From contig NZ_AUMA01000011.1 in the NCBI RefSeq assembly GCF_000422565.1, forward strand, positions 156,167-220,166: DNA of 64,000 nt, read 5' to 3'. This DNA is from Desulfovibrio aminophilus DSM 12254 (GTDB taxonomy: Bacteria; Desulfobacterota; Desulfovibrionia; Desulfovibrionales; Desulfovibrionaceae). A program made the position numbers and the translations under genes. Shown piece after piece: positions 43,421 through 51,532 of this stretch (the stretch's first letter is position 1; the number at the start of each line of letters is the position of its first letter). The notes under the pieces are model-generated. The model did not search any database. It was given only the letters and a program-made list of their open reading frames with translations, and had not been told where the DNA came from.

Positions 43421-44317
43421 ATGGACGGGGCCTATCTCGCGCAACAGATCCTCAACGGACTCATCCTGGGCTCCATGTACGCGCTGGTGGCCGTGGGCTT
43501 CTCCATGATCTACGGGATCATCAACCTGATCAACTTCGCCCACGGCGACATCGTCATGATCGGGGCCTTCAGCACCCTGGCGCTCCTGGTCGTCCTCGGC
43601 CTGCCGTTGTGGGTCGTGGCCCCGGGCGTGGTGGGCGTGGGCGCGCTCTGCGGCCTGGTCATCGAGCGCGCGGCCTTCCGGCCCATGCGCGGCGCGCCGC
43701 AGGTCACGGGCTTCATCGCCTCGCTGGGCGTCTCGATCATGATCCAGAACCTGGGCATCCTGACCGTCACGGCCCAGCCGCGCAACTTCACCTTCCCGGA
43801 TTACATGCTGGCAGCGGTCTCCGTGTTCGGCTTCGAGATCCAGATGGTCAACGTCTGCATCATGCTCGCCGCGCCGCTGCTGGTCGTCGGCCTGCTCTTC
43901 GTCGTCCACCGGACGCGCCTGGGCACGGCCATGCGGGCCACGGCCGAGAACCTCGACGTGGCCCGGCTCATGGGCGTGAACATCAACCGCACCATCGCGG
44001 CCACCTTCGCCCTGGGCTCGGCCCTGGCGGGAGCCGCGGGCCTCATGTGGGGCGGCAAGTTCGGCCAGATCGACCCGCTCATGGGCTTTCTCCCCGGGCT
44101 CAAGGCCTTCGTGGCGGCGGTCATCGGCGGGGTGGGATCCATCCCCGGAGCCATCCTGGGAGGCTATGTCCTGGGGTTGGCCGAGGTGCTCTTCGTGGGC
44201 CTCCTGCCTCCGGTCTACTCCTCCTACCGCGACGCCTTCGTCTTCGGCCTGCTCATCCTCATTCTCCTGGTCCTGCCCAACGGCATCCTGGGAAAAAGCA
44301 CCGAGGAGCGCGCCTGA
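43421..44317 (+). CDS. livH: LIV-type ABC permease LivH
   Basis: The 298-residue inner-membrane protein has about eight helices and the LivH N-terminus (QQILNGLILGSMYALVAVG, then INLINFAHGDIVMIGAF). The permease motif around EGLDVARLMGVN-like residues (ENLDVARLMGVNINR) contacts the ATPase. Its stop overlaps the livM ATG. Confidence 0.95.
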   Translation: MDGAYLAQQILNGLILGSMYALVAVGFSMIYGIINLINFAHGDIVMIGAFSTLALLVVLGLPLWVVAPGVVGVGALCGLVIERAAFRPMRGAPQVTGFIASLGVSIMIQNLGILTVTAQPRNFTFPDYMLAAVSVFGFEIQMVNVCIMLAAPLLVVGLLFVVHRTRLGTAMRATAENLDVARLMGVNINRTIAATFALGSALAGAAGLMWGGKFGQIDPLMGFLPGLKAFVAAVIGGVGSIPGAILGGYVLGLAEVLFVGLLPPVYSSYRDAFVFGLLILILLVLPNGILGKSTEERA

Positions 44318-45306
44318 TGACCGCCGAGAGAAAACGCCTCCTCTTCCTGGCTCTGGCCGGGCTCGGGCTGACCGTTCTCATGCAGGCCGTCTTCGACGAC
44401 TATCTGCGGACCATGGCCTGCTTCGTGGGCATCTTCATCATCCTGGCCGTGAGCCTGAACTTCACCAACGGCTTCGCCGGGCTGTTCTCCCTGGGCCATC
44501 CGGCCTTCATGGCCATCGGCGGCTATGTGGCCGCGCTGCTGACCTTCAATCCGGAAATGAAGCCGCTCTTCCTGCCCGATCTGCCGGAATGGCTCATGGC
44601 CCTGCATCTGCCGTTCCTGCCCGCGCTCCTGGCGGGCGGGGCGGCGGCGGCCCTGACCGCCCTGCCGGTGGGCGCGGCGGTGCTGCGCCTGCGCGGGCAC
44701 TACCTGGCCGTGGCCACCATGGGCTTTTTGATCATCGTGCAGGTGCTCATCACCAACATGGAGCCCTATACGCGCGGCCCCCTGGGGCTCAACGGCCTGG
44801 ATACGCTCACCGACCTCTGGTGGGTCTACGGCTCGGTGCTGGTCACGGTCTACGCCTGCTGGAAGATCAAGTTCTCCTCCTACGGCCGCATGCTCCAGAG
44901 CGTGCGCGAGAACGAGCTGGCCGCCGCCTGTCTGGGGGTGAACCTGTTCCACGCCCGCCTGGCGGCCCTGGTGATCGGGGCCTTCTTCGCCGGGGTGGCC
45001 GGAGGGCTCTGGGGCCACCTCGTCACGGCCCTGACCCCGGTGTCCTTCTCCCTGGTGCTGGCCTTCAGCATCGTGGTCATGGTCGTGGTCGGCGGCACGG
45101 GCTCCATCACGGGCTCGATCATCGGCGCGGTCATCTTCAGCTGCATCACCGAATTCTTCCGGCCCCTGGAGGAGAACTACTCCGTCTACGGGGTGGGCGA
45201 AATCCTCATGGCCCTGATCCTCATCCTCATCCTGGTCTACCGCCCCCAGGGCATTTTCGGCTCCCGGGAGCCCGACTGGCTGACACCCAAAACCAACCGT
45301 TGCTGA
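44317..45306 (+). CDS. livM: LIV-type ABC permease LivM
   Basis: The 329-residue permease has about nine helices. Typical LivM segments are ILAVSLNFTNGFAGLFSLGH, RLRGHYLAVATMGF, the cytoplasmic ENELAAACLGVN coupling loop and the VVVGGTGSITGSIIGA helix. It pairs with LivH to form the channel. The gene follows livH directly and lies 13 bases before livK. Confidence 0.95.
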   Translation: MTAERKRLLFLALAGLGLTVLMQAVFDDYLRTMACFVGIFIILAVSLNFTNGFAGLFSLGHPAFMAIGGYVAALLTFNPEMKPLFLPDLPEWLMALHLPFLPALLAGGAAAALTALPVGAAVLRLRGHYLAVATMGFLIIVQVLITNMEPYTRGPLGLNGLDTLTDLWWVYGSVLVTVYACWKIKFSSYGRMLQSVRENELAAACLGVNLFHARLAALVIGAFFAGVAGGLWGHLVTALTPVSFSLVLAFSIVVMVVVGGTGSITGSIIGAVIFSCITEFFRPLEENYSVYGVGEILMALILILILVYRPQGIFGSREPDWLTPKTNRC

Positions 45307-45319
45307 AGGAGGTTTTTCG

Positions 45320-46468
45320 ATGAAACGTCTGCTCGTTCTCCTGACCCTGGCCGCCATGGTCCTCGGCGTCTCCGCCGCGGCCTCGGCCGCCGAGCCGATC
45401 AAGATCGGCGCGCTCTACGGCCTTACCGGCGGCATGAGCTCCATCGACACCCCGTCGCTCAACGGGGCCAAGCTCAAGGCCAAGCTCATCAACAAGTCCG
45501 GCGGGTTGCTGGGCGGCCGCCAAGTGGAGATCCTGGGCGTTGACACCAAGACCGACCAGAAGGCCTCGGCCATGGGCGCCAAGAAGGTGCTCAGCGAGGG
45601 CATCGTCGCGGGCATCGGCTACTCCGACCCGGCCTTCGTGCTGCCCGCCGCGCCGCTGTTCCAGAAGCAGGGCATCCCCTTCGTCACCTCCGGCGCCACC
45701 CTGCCGACCCTGCCCAAGATGATCGGCGACTGCATGTTCATGACCCCCTTCGGTGACGACGACCAGTCCTACGCCATCGCCGACTACACGGTGAAGAAGC
45801 TCGGAGCCAAGAAGGTCGCGGTCTGGACCGACAACTCCATGGACTTCACCAAGACCCTGTCCCGCTTCTACAAGGAGCGCATCAAGAAGCTCGGCGGAAC
45901 CATCGTTCTTGAGGACTTCTTCATGATGGGCGACAAGGACTTCTCCGCCCAGATCGCCCGCCTGAAGAGCTCCGGCGCCGAGGCCGTGTTCGTTTCCTCC
46001 ATTCCCAACGAGGCCGGCCTGACCGTGAAGCAGATCCGCGAGGCCGGACTGAAGCTGCCCATCGTTTCCGGCGACGGCTTCGACACCGAGCTGATCACCA
46101 CGGTTCCCGGCCCGGCCCTGGCCAACGACGTGTTCTTCGCCACCCACACCTACCGCGAGGACACCCGCCCCGAGGTTCTGGACTTCATCAAGGAATACAA
46201 GGCCGAGTACGGCCATGATCCCGAGAACGCCTTCGCCGCCCTGGGCTTCGACGCCGTGGGCCTCATCGCCGACGCCATCACCCGCGCCGGTTCCGCCGAG
46301 CCCGCCGCCATCAAGAAGGCCCTTCGGACCACCAAGGACTTCAAGGCCGTCACCGGCACGATCACCTACTCCCGCGCCTCCGGCGTGCCGGTGAAGGGCG
46401 TGTCCGTCATCAGCGTCAAGGGCGGCAAGTACAAGGTCGAGGAAGTTTGGTATCCTGAAGCCAAGTAG
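45320..46468 (+). CDS. livK: Periplasmic amino-acid/amide-binding protein LivK-type
   Basis: The 382-residue protein has a signal peptide (LLVLLTLAAMVLGVSAAASAAEP) and a type I periplasmic binding fold: KIGALYGLTGGMSSIDTPSLNGAKL at the start, GRQVEILGVDTKTD, and the VAVWTDNSMDFTK hinge strand. It captures the substrate for LivHMGF. The ligand may be leucine-type, or an amide such as asparagine given the downstream enzymes. Codon use is very optimal (strong C-ending bias), suggesting high expression. Confidence 0.93.
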   Translation: MKRLLVLLTLAAMVLGVSAAASAAEPIKIGALYGLTGGMSSIDTPSLNGAKLKAKLINKSGGLLGGRQVEILGVDTKTDQKASAMGAKKVLSEGIVAGIGYSDPAFVLPAAPLFQKQGIPFVTSGATLPTLPKMIGDCMFMTPFGDDDQSYAIADYTVKKLGAKKVAVWTDNSMDFTKTLSRFYKERIKKLGGTIVLEDFFMMGDKDFSAQIARLKSSGAEAVFVSSIPNEAGLTVKQIREAGLKLPIVSGDGFDTELITTVPGPALANDVFFATHTYREDTRPEVLDFIKEYKAEYGHDPENAFAALGFDAVGLIADAITRAGSAEPAAIKKALRTTKDFKAVTGTITYSRASGVPVKGVSVISVKGGKYKVEEVWYPEAK

Positions 46469-46494
46469 CGCATCGTCAGGCATTCGACGCGCAC

Positions 46495-46530
46495 GGGCGC
46501 GGGCGCTTCGCATGCGGAGCGCCCGCGCCC
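46495..46530 (+). terminator. Strong hairpin after livK
   Basis: A perfect 13-bp GC stem (46495-46507 with 46518-46530) with a 10-base loop follows livK by 26 bases. Only two T residues follow, so it probably reduces read-through and protects the livK 3' end rather than fully ending transcription. Confidence 0.6.
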
Positions 46531-46567
46531 TTCCCGCGAAGAGCCGTCAAAAAACGGAGAGATGGAA

Positions 46568-47320
46568 ATGAAGAACGTCCGTCTGGAAGAGCATAACGAG
46601 TACAGCTTCAAGGAAGCGAAATTCGACAAGTTGTTTCTGGCCATCGGCTCCTGCGAATCCCACGGCGAGCATCTGCCCTACGGCTGCGACAGTTTCGTCA
46701 GCCATCAGATCGCCCTGGATCTGGCCCAGCGCGTGAAGAACGCCGTGGTGGCCCCGCCTCTGTGGTTCGGCATGAGTCAGCACTACCGCCACCAGCCCAT
46801 GTGCCTGTCCCTGTCCGACGACACGGTCATCCGCGCCGTGGGCGACCTGCTGGAATCCGCCGCCTTCTGGGGCATCCGCAAGGTGCTCATCGTCAACGGC
46901 CATGACGGCAACATCGCGCCCATCGAGATCGCGGCCCGGGACTTCAAGGTCCGCCATCCCGACTTCAGTCTGGCCGTGCTGGACGCCTGGTGGGTCACGG
47001 CCGGGAACCTTCTGCCCAAGGACACCTTCGAGGTCTGGGACGGCCTGGGCCACGGCGGCGAGGGCGAGACCTCCATCGGCCTGTCCATCTTCCCCCAGCT
47101 CTGCGACATGAGCCGGGCCAAGGGCGACCTGCCGGAGATGGATGCGAACGTGAAACTCATCTGGAACTTCCAGGAACTGACCCGTTTCGGCGCCAGCGGC
47201 GACCCGACCAAGGCCACGGCCGAGAAGGGCGACAAGATGCGCAAGGTGCTGGTGGACTACCTGGTCGGATTCATCGAGAGAATGGATGAGCAGAACTGGC
47301 GCTACAACATCAAAAAGTAG
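46568..47320 (+). CDS. Creatininase-family amidohydrolase
   Basis: The 250-residue protein has the family metal motif: GSCESHGEHLPYGCDS (glutamate, two histidines and aspartate ligands), then IVNGHDGNIAPIEIAA and GHGGEGETSIGLS with the further ligands. Such enzymes open cyclic or linear amides (creatinine, MftE, formamide-type substrates). The ATG at 46568 fits GGAG seven bases upstream better than the one at 46562. Context between an ABC importer and two asparaginases suggests it works on an imported amide. The substrate is unknown. Confidence 0.88.
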   Translation: MKNVRLEEHNEYSFKEAKFDKLFLAIGSCESHGEHLPYGCDSFVSHQIALDLAQRVKNAVVAPPLWFGMSQHYRHQPMCLSLSDDTVIRAVGDLLESAAFWGIRKVLIVNGHDGNIAPIEIAARDFKVRHPDFSLAVLDAWWVTAGNLLPKDTFEVWDGLGHGGEGETSIGLSIFPQLCDMSRAKGDLPEMDANVKLIWNFQELTRFGASGDPTKATAEKGDKMRKVLVDYLVGFIERMDEQNWRYNIKK

Positions 47321-48305
47321 TCGCGACGTCGTCGTCTTCCTGACCGGCGGCACCATCGGCATGCGCCGCAGGGCGGATGGTCCGGGCGTCGCCCCGGGCG
47401 GCGGGCTCGGCGAACTGTTCGAGAGCCTGCTGCCCGTGGAGGGCGTCCGCGTCCGCACCGTGGAGTGGTCCGACCGGCCCAGTCCGCACATGACCCCCGA
47501 GGACATGCTGCGCCTGGCCCGGGACATCGACTCCGCCCTGTCCGAGCGCGGCGTGTGCGGAGCGGTGGTCCTGCACGGCACGGACCTGCTGGCCGAGACC
47601 TCGTTCCTGCTCGACATCGCCCTGACCTCCACCAAGCCGGTGGTGACCACCGGCTCCATGCGCCACATGGAGGAGGCGGGATACGACGGGCAGCGCAACC
47701 TGCTCAACAGCATCCTGGCCTGCCTGGCCATGCCGCGTTCGTCCGAGGTGCTCGTGCAGATCGCGGACCAGCTTTTCACGGCCCGCGACGCCATCAAGTT
47801 GGACTCGGTCTCCGTGGACCCGCTCATCGGCCAGCGCCGCGGCAGCGTGGGCCGCATCGCCGGTTCGGCCGTGGAGCTGACCCAGGACGTGCGCGTCAAG
47901 CGTCCGCGCCTGCCCTTTCCGGTCACGGGTCTGGCCCGGCGCGTCCCCCTGGTGACCTGCTACCCCGGCATGGGCGGCGAGGTTCTGGAGACCTTCGCGC
48001 GTTGCGCCGGGGAGGGCGGGTTGAATGGGCTCGTGCTGGAGGGCTTCGGGGCCGGGAACGTGCCGCCGGGGTTGGTCCCGGCCATCCGCGAATTGCGGGC
48101 CAAGGATATCCCCGTGGTCCTGGCCACGCGTTGCGTACTCGGCGGAGTCTGGCCCATCTACGGCTATGAGGGCGGCGCGGCCCAACTGGTGACGCTGGGC
48201 GTCATCCCCGCCGGTCCGTTGAGCGGGATCAAGGCCCAGCTCCTGCTCAAGGCGGCGCTGGGCAGCGGTTGCCCCCCCGGGGATCTGGAAAAGGTGTTCC
48301 GGTGA
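47286..48305 (+). CDS. Cytoplasmic asparaginase-family amidohydrolase
   Basis: The 339-residue protein has the first catalytic threonine region FLTGGTIGMRRR, the second VVLHGTDLLAETSFLLDI (with the TD pair) and SMRHMEEAGYDGQRNLLNS. It has no signal peptide, so it acts in the cytosol. It starts within the last 35 bases of the creatininase gene and overlaps the GntR gene by four. Relatives cleave asparagine, glutamine or other beta-amides. The SMRHMEE segment differs from the usual AMR motif, which may mean another substrate. Confidence 0.88.
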   Translation: MSRTGATTSKSSRDVVVFLTGGTIGMRRRADGPGVAPGGGLGELFESLLPVEGVRVRTVEWSDRPSPHMTPEDMLRLARDIDSALSERGVCGAVVLHGTDLLAETSFLLDIALTSTKPVVTTGSMRHMEEAGYDGQRNLLNSILACLAMPRSSEVLVQIADQLFTARDAIKLDSVSVDPLIGQRRGSVGRIAGSAVELTQDVRVKRPRLPFPVTGLARRVPLVTCYPGMGGEVLETFARCAGEGGLNGLVLEGFGAGNVPPGLVPAIRELRAKDIPVVLATRCVLGGVWPIYGYEGGAAQLVTLGVIPAGPLSGIKAQLLLKAALGSGCPPGDLEKVFR

Positions 48306-48988
48306 GCCGTCCCGCCCCTGAAAGCGTCACCGCGCCCATGCCCCTGCCGTTCGGCGAGGTGCGCGGAACCGAGAAGGGGCGGGTCTACGCCTGCCTGCGC
48401 GACTGGATTCTCTTTTCCGAGCTGGCTCCGGGCTTGCGGCTCAACGAGCGCGAACTGGCCGAACGTTTCGGCATCTCCCGCACACCGCTGCGGGAGGTGT
48501 TGCAACTGCTGAGCTACCAGGGGCTGGTGGTCATCCGGCCGCGCCATGGGATCATCGTGGCCCCGGTCGACGAGGGGATCATCCGCCGGACCTTCGAAGT
48601 CCGCTTGCCCCTGGAACGCGAAGTGGCTCGGCTGGCGGCCCTGCGCGCCACCCCGGACGATGCCGCGCGGCTGGAGGAACTGGCCCGGCTCTGGGCCGAA
48701 GCCTATGCATCCGGGGACGTGGAGGCGGTCATCCGCGCCGATGACCGGTTCCACAACGCCCTGGCCGAACTCGCGGGCAATCCCGTGCTCCTGCGCGCCC
48801 GCGAGTCCCTGCACAACATTTGCCTGCGCTACTGGTTTCTCATCCGCCATGAATACGTGTTGGAACCCTCCAGCGCCGAGGCCCACGTCCGTCTGGCCGA
48901 GGCCGTAACCAGGGGCGACGCCGAGCTGGCCGCCGTTCTCCAGGAAGAACACGTGCGCGGTTTCGCCCGGCTGCTGGAGCGGGAGTAG
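48302..48988 (+). CDS. GntR-family regulator, FCD type
   Basis: The 228-residue protein has an N-terminal winged helix (YACLRDWILFSELAPGLRLN, LAERFGISRTPLREVLQLL) and a helical FCD ligand domain (RADDRFHNALAELAGNPVL, then HVRLAEAVTRGD). The metal or carboxylate histidines typical of FCD (H in RFHNAL and EAHVRLAEA) are present. It starts at GTG in a GTGA overlap with the asparaginase gene. The TGGTATACCA palindrome before livG and the dyad at 49075 are candidate sites. It may sense an amino or dicarboxylic acid. Confidence 0.92.
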   Translation: MSRPAPESVTAPMPLPFGEVRGTEKGRVYACLRDWILFSELAPGLRLNERELAERFGISRTPLREVLQLLSYQGLVVIRPRHGIIVAPVDEGIIRRTFEVRLPLEREVARLAALRATPDDAARLEELARLWAEAYASGDVEAVIRADDRFHNALAELAGNPVLLRARESLHNICLRYWFLIRHEYVLEPSSAEAHVRLAEAVTRGDAELAAVLQEEHVRGFARLLERE

Positions 48989-49366
48989 GGCAACCTCCGT
49001 CCCCTCCGTCCGCTCCCGCCTTCCTTGTTTTCCTCATCCGCCGTCGCGCGCGGCCTTCCAAACGGCATGCCCTGGGTTATCGCATAACCTGTGGAATATA
49101 TGCCCCGCCATTGAGGCGTGCCGCCCTTTTCCCGCAACGGGCCGTTTTTTCCCATAAGGGATCGCATCCGTCTTCGGTGGGATGATCCTGCATGGCGTCT
49201 CATAAAAAATTTTTGTAAACAACGTGTTGTCGTGTTGTTTCGTTATGGTGCGGTTCTTGATTCCAGCCGTCTGGAAAAAAGGGGCATTCTCCGTGCGGAT
49301 CAGACGTGCGGGTTTCCAACCGGCTGAGTTTGTTGGGCCAACCATTCACCGAAGGAGCAACCTGTA
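48989..49366. other. Intergenic region between gntR and ansB
   Basis: No gene was seen in these 378 bases. The region becomes AT-rich near 49200-49250. It holds the dyad at 49075-49089, a second small inverted repeat ACAAC-GT-GTTGT at 49219-49230 and the ansB ribosome site AAGGAG before 49367. A weak CCCG/CGGG hairpin followed by six T residues near 49132-49151 may end the gntR transcript. ansB therefore probably has its own promoter here. Confidence 0.5.
49075..49089. promoter_or_regulatory. Operator-like palindrome GGTTAT-N3-ATAACC
   Basis: A perfect 6-bp inverted repeat with a 3-base centre lies 90 bases after gntR and 278 bases before ansB. It has the size of a dimeric regulator site. 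The regulator is unknown; the adjacent GntR protein is a candidate, although the sequence differs from the palindrome before livG. Confidence 0.4.
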
Positions 49367-50407
49367 ATGAGAAGAGCAGTCGTGTCCTGGCTTTTCGCCG
49401 TGGTCTTTCTCTGCAACGCGTTCGTCGCCCAGGCGGCGGACAAGCATCCGGGCGTGACCATCTACGCCACCGGCGGCACCATCGCGGGGAGCGCCGAGAG
49501 CAGCACGGACACCACCACCTACCAGTCCGGCGTGCTCGGCGTCGATGTGCTCATTAAGGCCGTTCCGCAGTTGAAGGACATTGCGGACGTCTCGGGCGTG
49601 CAGGTCGCCAAGCTGAACAGCCCGGACGTGAGCCAGGCCGTCCTGCTGAAGTTGTCCAAGGAGATCGGCAAGAAGCTGGCCGAGAAGGGCACCCACGGTG
49701 TGGTCGTGACGCATGGCACCGACACCTTGGAGGAGACCGCGTTCTTCCTCGACCTGACCATCAAGAGCAAGAAGCCCGTGGTCATCGTCGGGGCCATGCG
49801 CCCGGCCACGGCCATCAGCGCCGACGGCCCGATGAACCTGTTGCAGGCCGTGAGCGCGGCGGTGGACAGGAACGCCGAGGATCGCGGCGTGCTCGTGGTG
49901 ATGAACGACAGGATAGGCTCGGCCTTCTACATCACGAAGACCAACGCCACCACGCCCGATACCTTCAAGGCCGCCGAACAGGGATTCCTGGGCACCTTCG
50001 TGGGCGACAAGGCGAAGTTCTACTACGAGCCCGCCAAGCCGGTGAACAAGCCGCACTTCGACGTCTCCAAGCTCGACAGCCTGCCCAAGGTCGTCATCCT
50101 GTACAGTTACCAGGACGAGGACGTGGCCCTGCTTGACGCGGCCGTGGCCAACGGCGCCAAGGGCATCGTCTTCGCGGGCACGGGCAACGGCTCCCTGTCC
50201 AAGGGCATGGAGGACAAGGTCGTCGAACTGATGGGACGCGGCATTCCCGTGATCCGCTCCACCCGGACCGGCTCGGGCTGGGTTTCGGACATCGACACGG
50301 GCATCCCCTCCGGCTGCTTCAATGCCCAGAAGTCCCGCATCCTGTTGACCCTGGCCCTGGCCGAGGGCGCGAACATGGACAAGATCAAGCGGTATTTCGG
50401 CATGTAA
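49367..50407 (+). CDS. ansB: Periplasmic type II L-asparaginase
   Basis: AnsB hydrolyses asparagine to aspartate and ammonia in the periplasm. The 346-residue protein has a signal peptide (VVSWLFAVVFLCNAFVAQAAD). Catalytic motifs are IYATGGTIAGSA (first threonine) and VVVTHGTDTLEETAFFLDLT (second threonine, aspartate and nearby lysine SKKPVV). It matches family length after cleavage. It follows the gntR unit on its own transcript. Confidence 0.95.
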   Translation: MRRAVVSWLFAVVFLCNAFVAQAADKHPGVTIYATGGTIAGSAESSTDTTTYQSGVLGVDVLIKAVPQLKDIADVSGVQVAKLNSPDVSQAVLLKLSKEIGKKLAEKGTHGVVVTHGTDTLEETAFFLDLTIKSKKPVVIVGAMRPATAISADGPMNLLQAVSAAVDRNAEDRGVLVVMNDRIGSAFYITKTNATTPDTFKAAEQGFLGTFVGDKAKFYYEPAKPVNKPHFDVSKLDSLPKVVILYSYQDEDVALLDAAVANGAKGIVFAGTGNGSLSKGMEDKVVELMGRGIPVIRSTRTGSGWVSDIDTGIPSGCFNAQKSRILLTLALAEGANMDKIKRYFGM

Positions 50408-50433
50408 CAAGCCTCACGGCAGACGCCCACCTC

Positions 50434-50469
50434 ACACCGGAAGTCGGTGACTCCCCATGTTTCCGGTGT
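50434..50469 (+). terminator. Hairpin after ansB
   Basis: Nine bases (50434-50442, ACACCGGAA) pair exactly with 50461-50469 around an 18-base loop. There is no T run, so it may be only an RNA end structure. Confidence 0.4.
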
Positions 50470-50530
50470 TCTCGGTCGGCTGTCGATCCATCATCGGATC
50501 GGCGGCCGACAATTTGTGGAAGGGAGGACA

Positions 50531-50571
50531 AAAGAAAAACCGGCGGTCTTGCGACTGCCGGCTTTCTTTTT
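50531..50571 (-). terminator. Bidirectional Rho-independent terminator
   Basis: A 9-bp stem (50540-50548 with 50553-50561, one G-T pair) has a GCAA tetraloop on the minus strand. It is flanked by A-rich and T-rich tracts on either side. On the minus strand it ends tRNA-Arg six bases after its CCA. On the plus strand it can stop read-through from ansB. Confidence 0.9.
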
Positions 50572-50576
50572 CCCTG

Positions 50577-50653
50577 TGGTGCGCCCGAGAAGATTCGAAC
50601 TTCTGACCTACGGATTCGTAGTCCGGCGCTCTATCCAGCTGAGCTACGGGCGC
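50577..50653 (-). tRNA. tRNA-Arg (anticodon ACG)
   Basis: The minus strand folds as a full cloverleaf: acceptor GCGCCCG with CGGGCGC, D stem GCTC/GAGC, anticodon loop CTACGAA, T arm AGAAG-TTCGAAT-CTTCT and an encoded CCA. The outermost pair of the anticodon stem is a C-T mismatch. A34 would be changed to inosine by TadA to read CGU, CGC and CGA. Confidence 0.97.
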
Positions 50654-50755
50654 GTTGGGAAGAGACTTGTTATTCCCATTCGCTTTCGTCGTCAAGTCTT
50701 TTCGCACCGTTTTTCGCCCTTGCCAAAAGCCCCGGCCGTGCGCATGGTTCCGGCC

Positions 50756-51433
50756 ATGAGCAGTCTCAGCGAAAAGGCGGCGGCCAGCCGCGCCGCCCTG
50801 GAAGGACTCCTGGCCCGCGCCGAGCCCGGCCGCGTGGCCGTGGCCTGGACCGGGGGCAAGGACTCCACCGTGGCCCTGGCCCTGTGGCGGGAGGTCCTGG
50901 AGTCCCGGGGCCTGGGGCCGTTGCGGGCCCTGAACCTGGACACCGGGCTCAAGTTCCCGGAGATCATCGCCTTCCGCGACCGTCTGGCCAGGGAGTGGGG
51001 CCTGGAGCTGACCATCGTCCGGCCGGAGGTGGACCTCTCGTCCTATCCCGTGGCCCGGGACAAGGTGGCCTGCTGCCGTGACCTGAAGATCGCGCCCCTG
51101 AGCCGGGCCCTGCGCGAGGCGGACATCGCCGTGCTCATCACCGGTCTGCGCGGGGACGAGCACGCGGCCCGGGCCGGGCTGCCCTTCCTGGAGGAGCGGC
51201 CCGATCCGCCGCACCTGCGGGCCAACCCCCTGGCGGACTGGACCGAGATGGATATCTGGGCCCACATTCTGGAGCGCGGTCTGCCCTACTGCGACCTCTA
51301 CCTCCAGGGCTACCGCTCCCTGGGCTGCATGCCCTGCACTCATCTGCCCACGGACCCGGCGGACGAACGCTCCGGCCGCGACCAGGACAAGGAGCGGCAC
51401 ATGGCCGAGTTGCGCAGCCTGGGATATTTCTAG
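50756..51433 (+). CDS. PAPS-reductase-family protein without catalytic tail
   Basis: The 225-residue protein has the PP-loop [15 protein letters not shown] for binding an adenylyl group. It also has the iron-sulfur cysteines of APS reductases: Cys106-Cys107 in [11 protein letters not shown] and Cys191/Cys194 in GCMPC. It ends shortly after GRDQDKERH and lacks the C-terminal ECG(L/I)H cysteine that attacks sulfate in APS/PAPS reductases. It may therefore act as a different PP-loop enzyme, such as a sulfur or nucleotide-modifying protein. ATG 50744 is an alternative start. It stands alone, facing away from the tRNA. Confidence 0.8.
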   Translation: MSSLSEKAAASRAALEGLLARAEPGRVAVAWTGGKDSTVALALWREVLESRGLGPLRALNLDTGLKFPEIIAFRDRLAREWGLELTIVRPEVDLSSYPVARDKVACCRDLKIAPLSRALREADIAVLITGLRGDEHAARAGLPFLEERPDPPHLRANPLADWTEMDIWAHILERGLPYCDLYLQGYRSLGCMPCTHLPTDPADERSGRDQDKERHMAELRSLGYF

Positions 51434-51532
51434 CGGCCCACACCTGCCGCCCTTTTCCCATCTTTCTCGAGCGAGGCGAAGTCCACCCTCTGGGCGTCGG
51501 AGGCCTTCTCCCGCCTTGGCTTGCCCGGGGAA

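Noticed and set aside
50577..50653. tRNA-Arg as an attachment site for an island
   Set aside because: No integrase is nearby and I found no second copy of the tRNA 3' end in the window.
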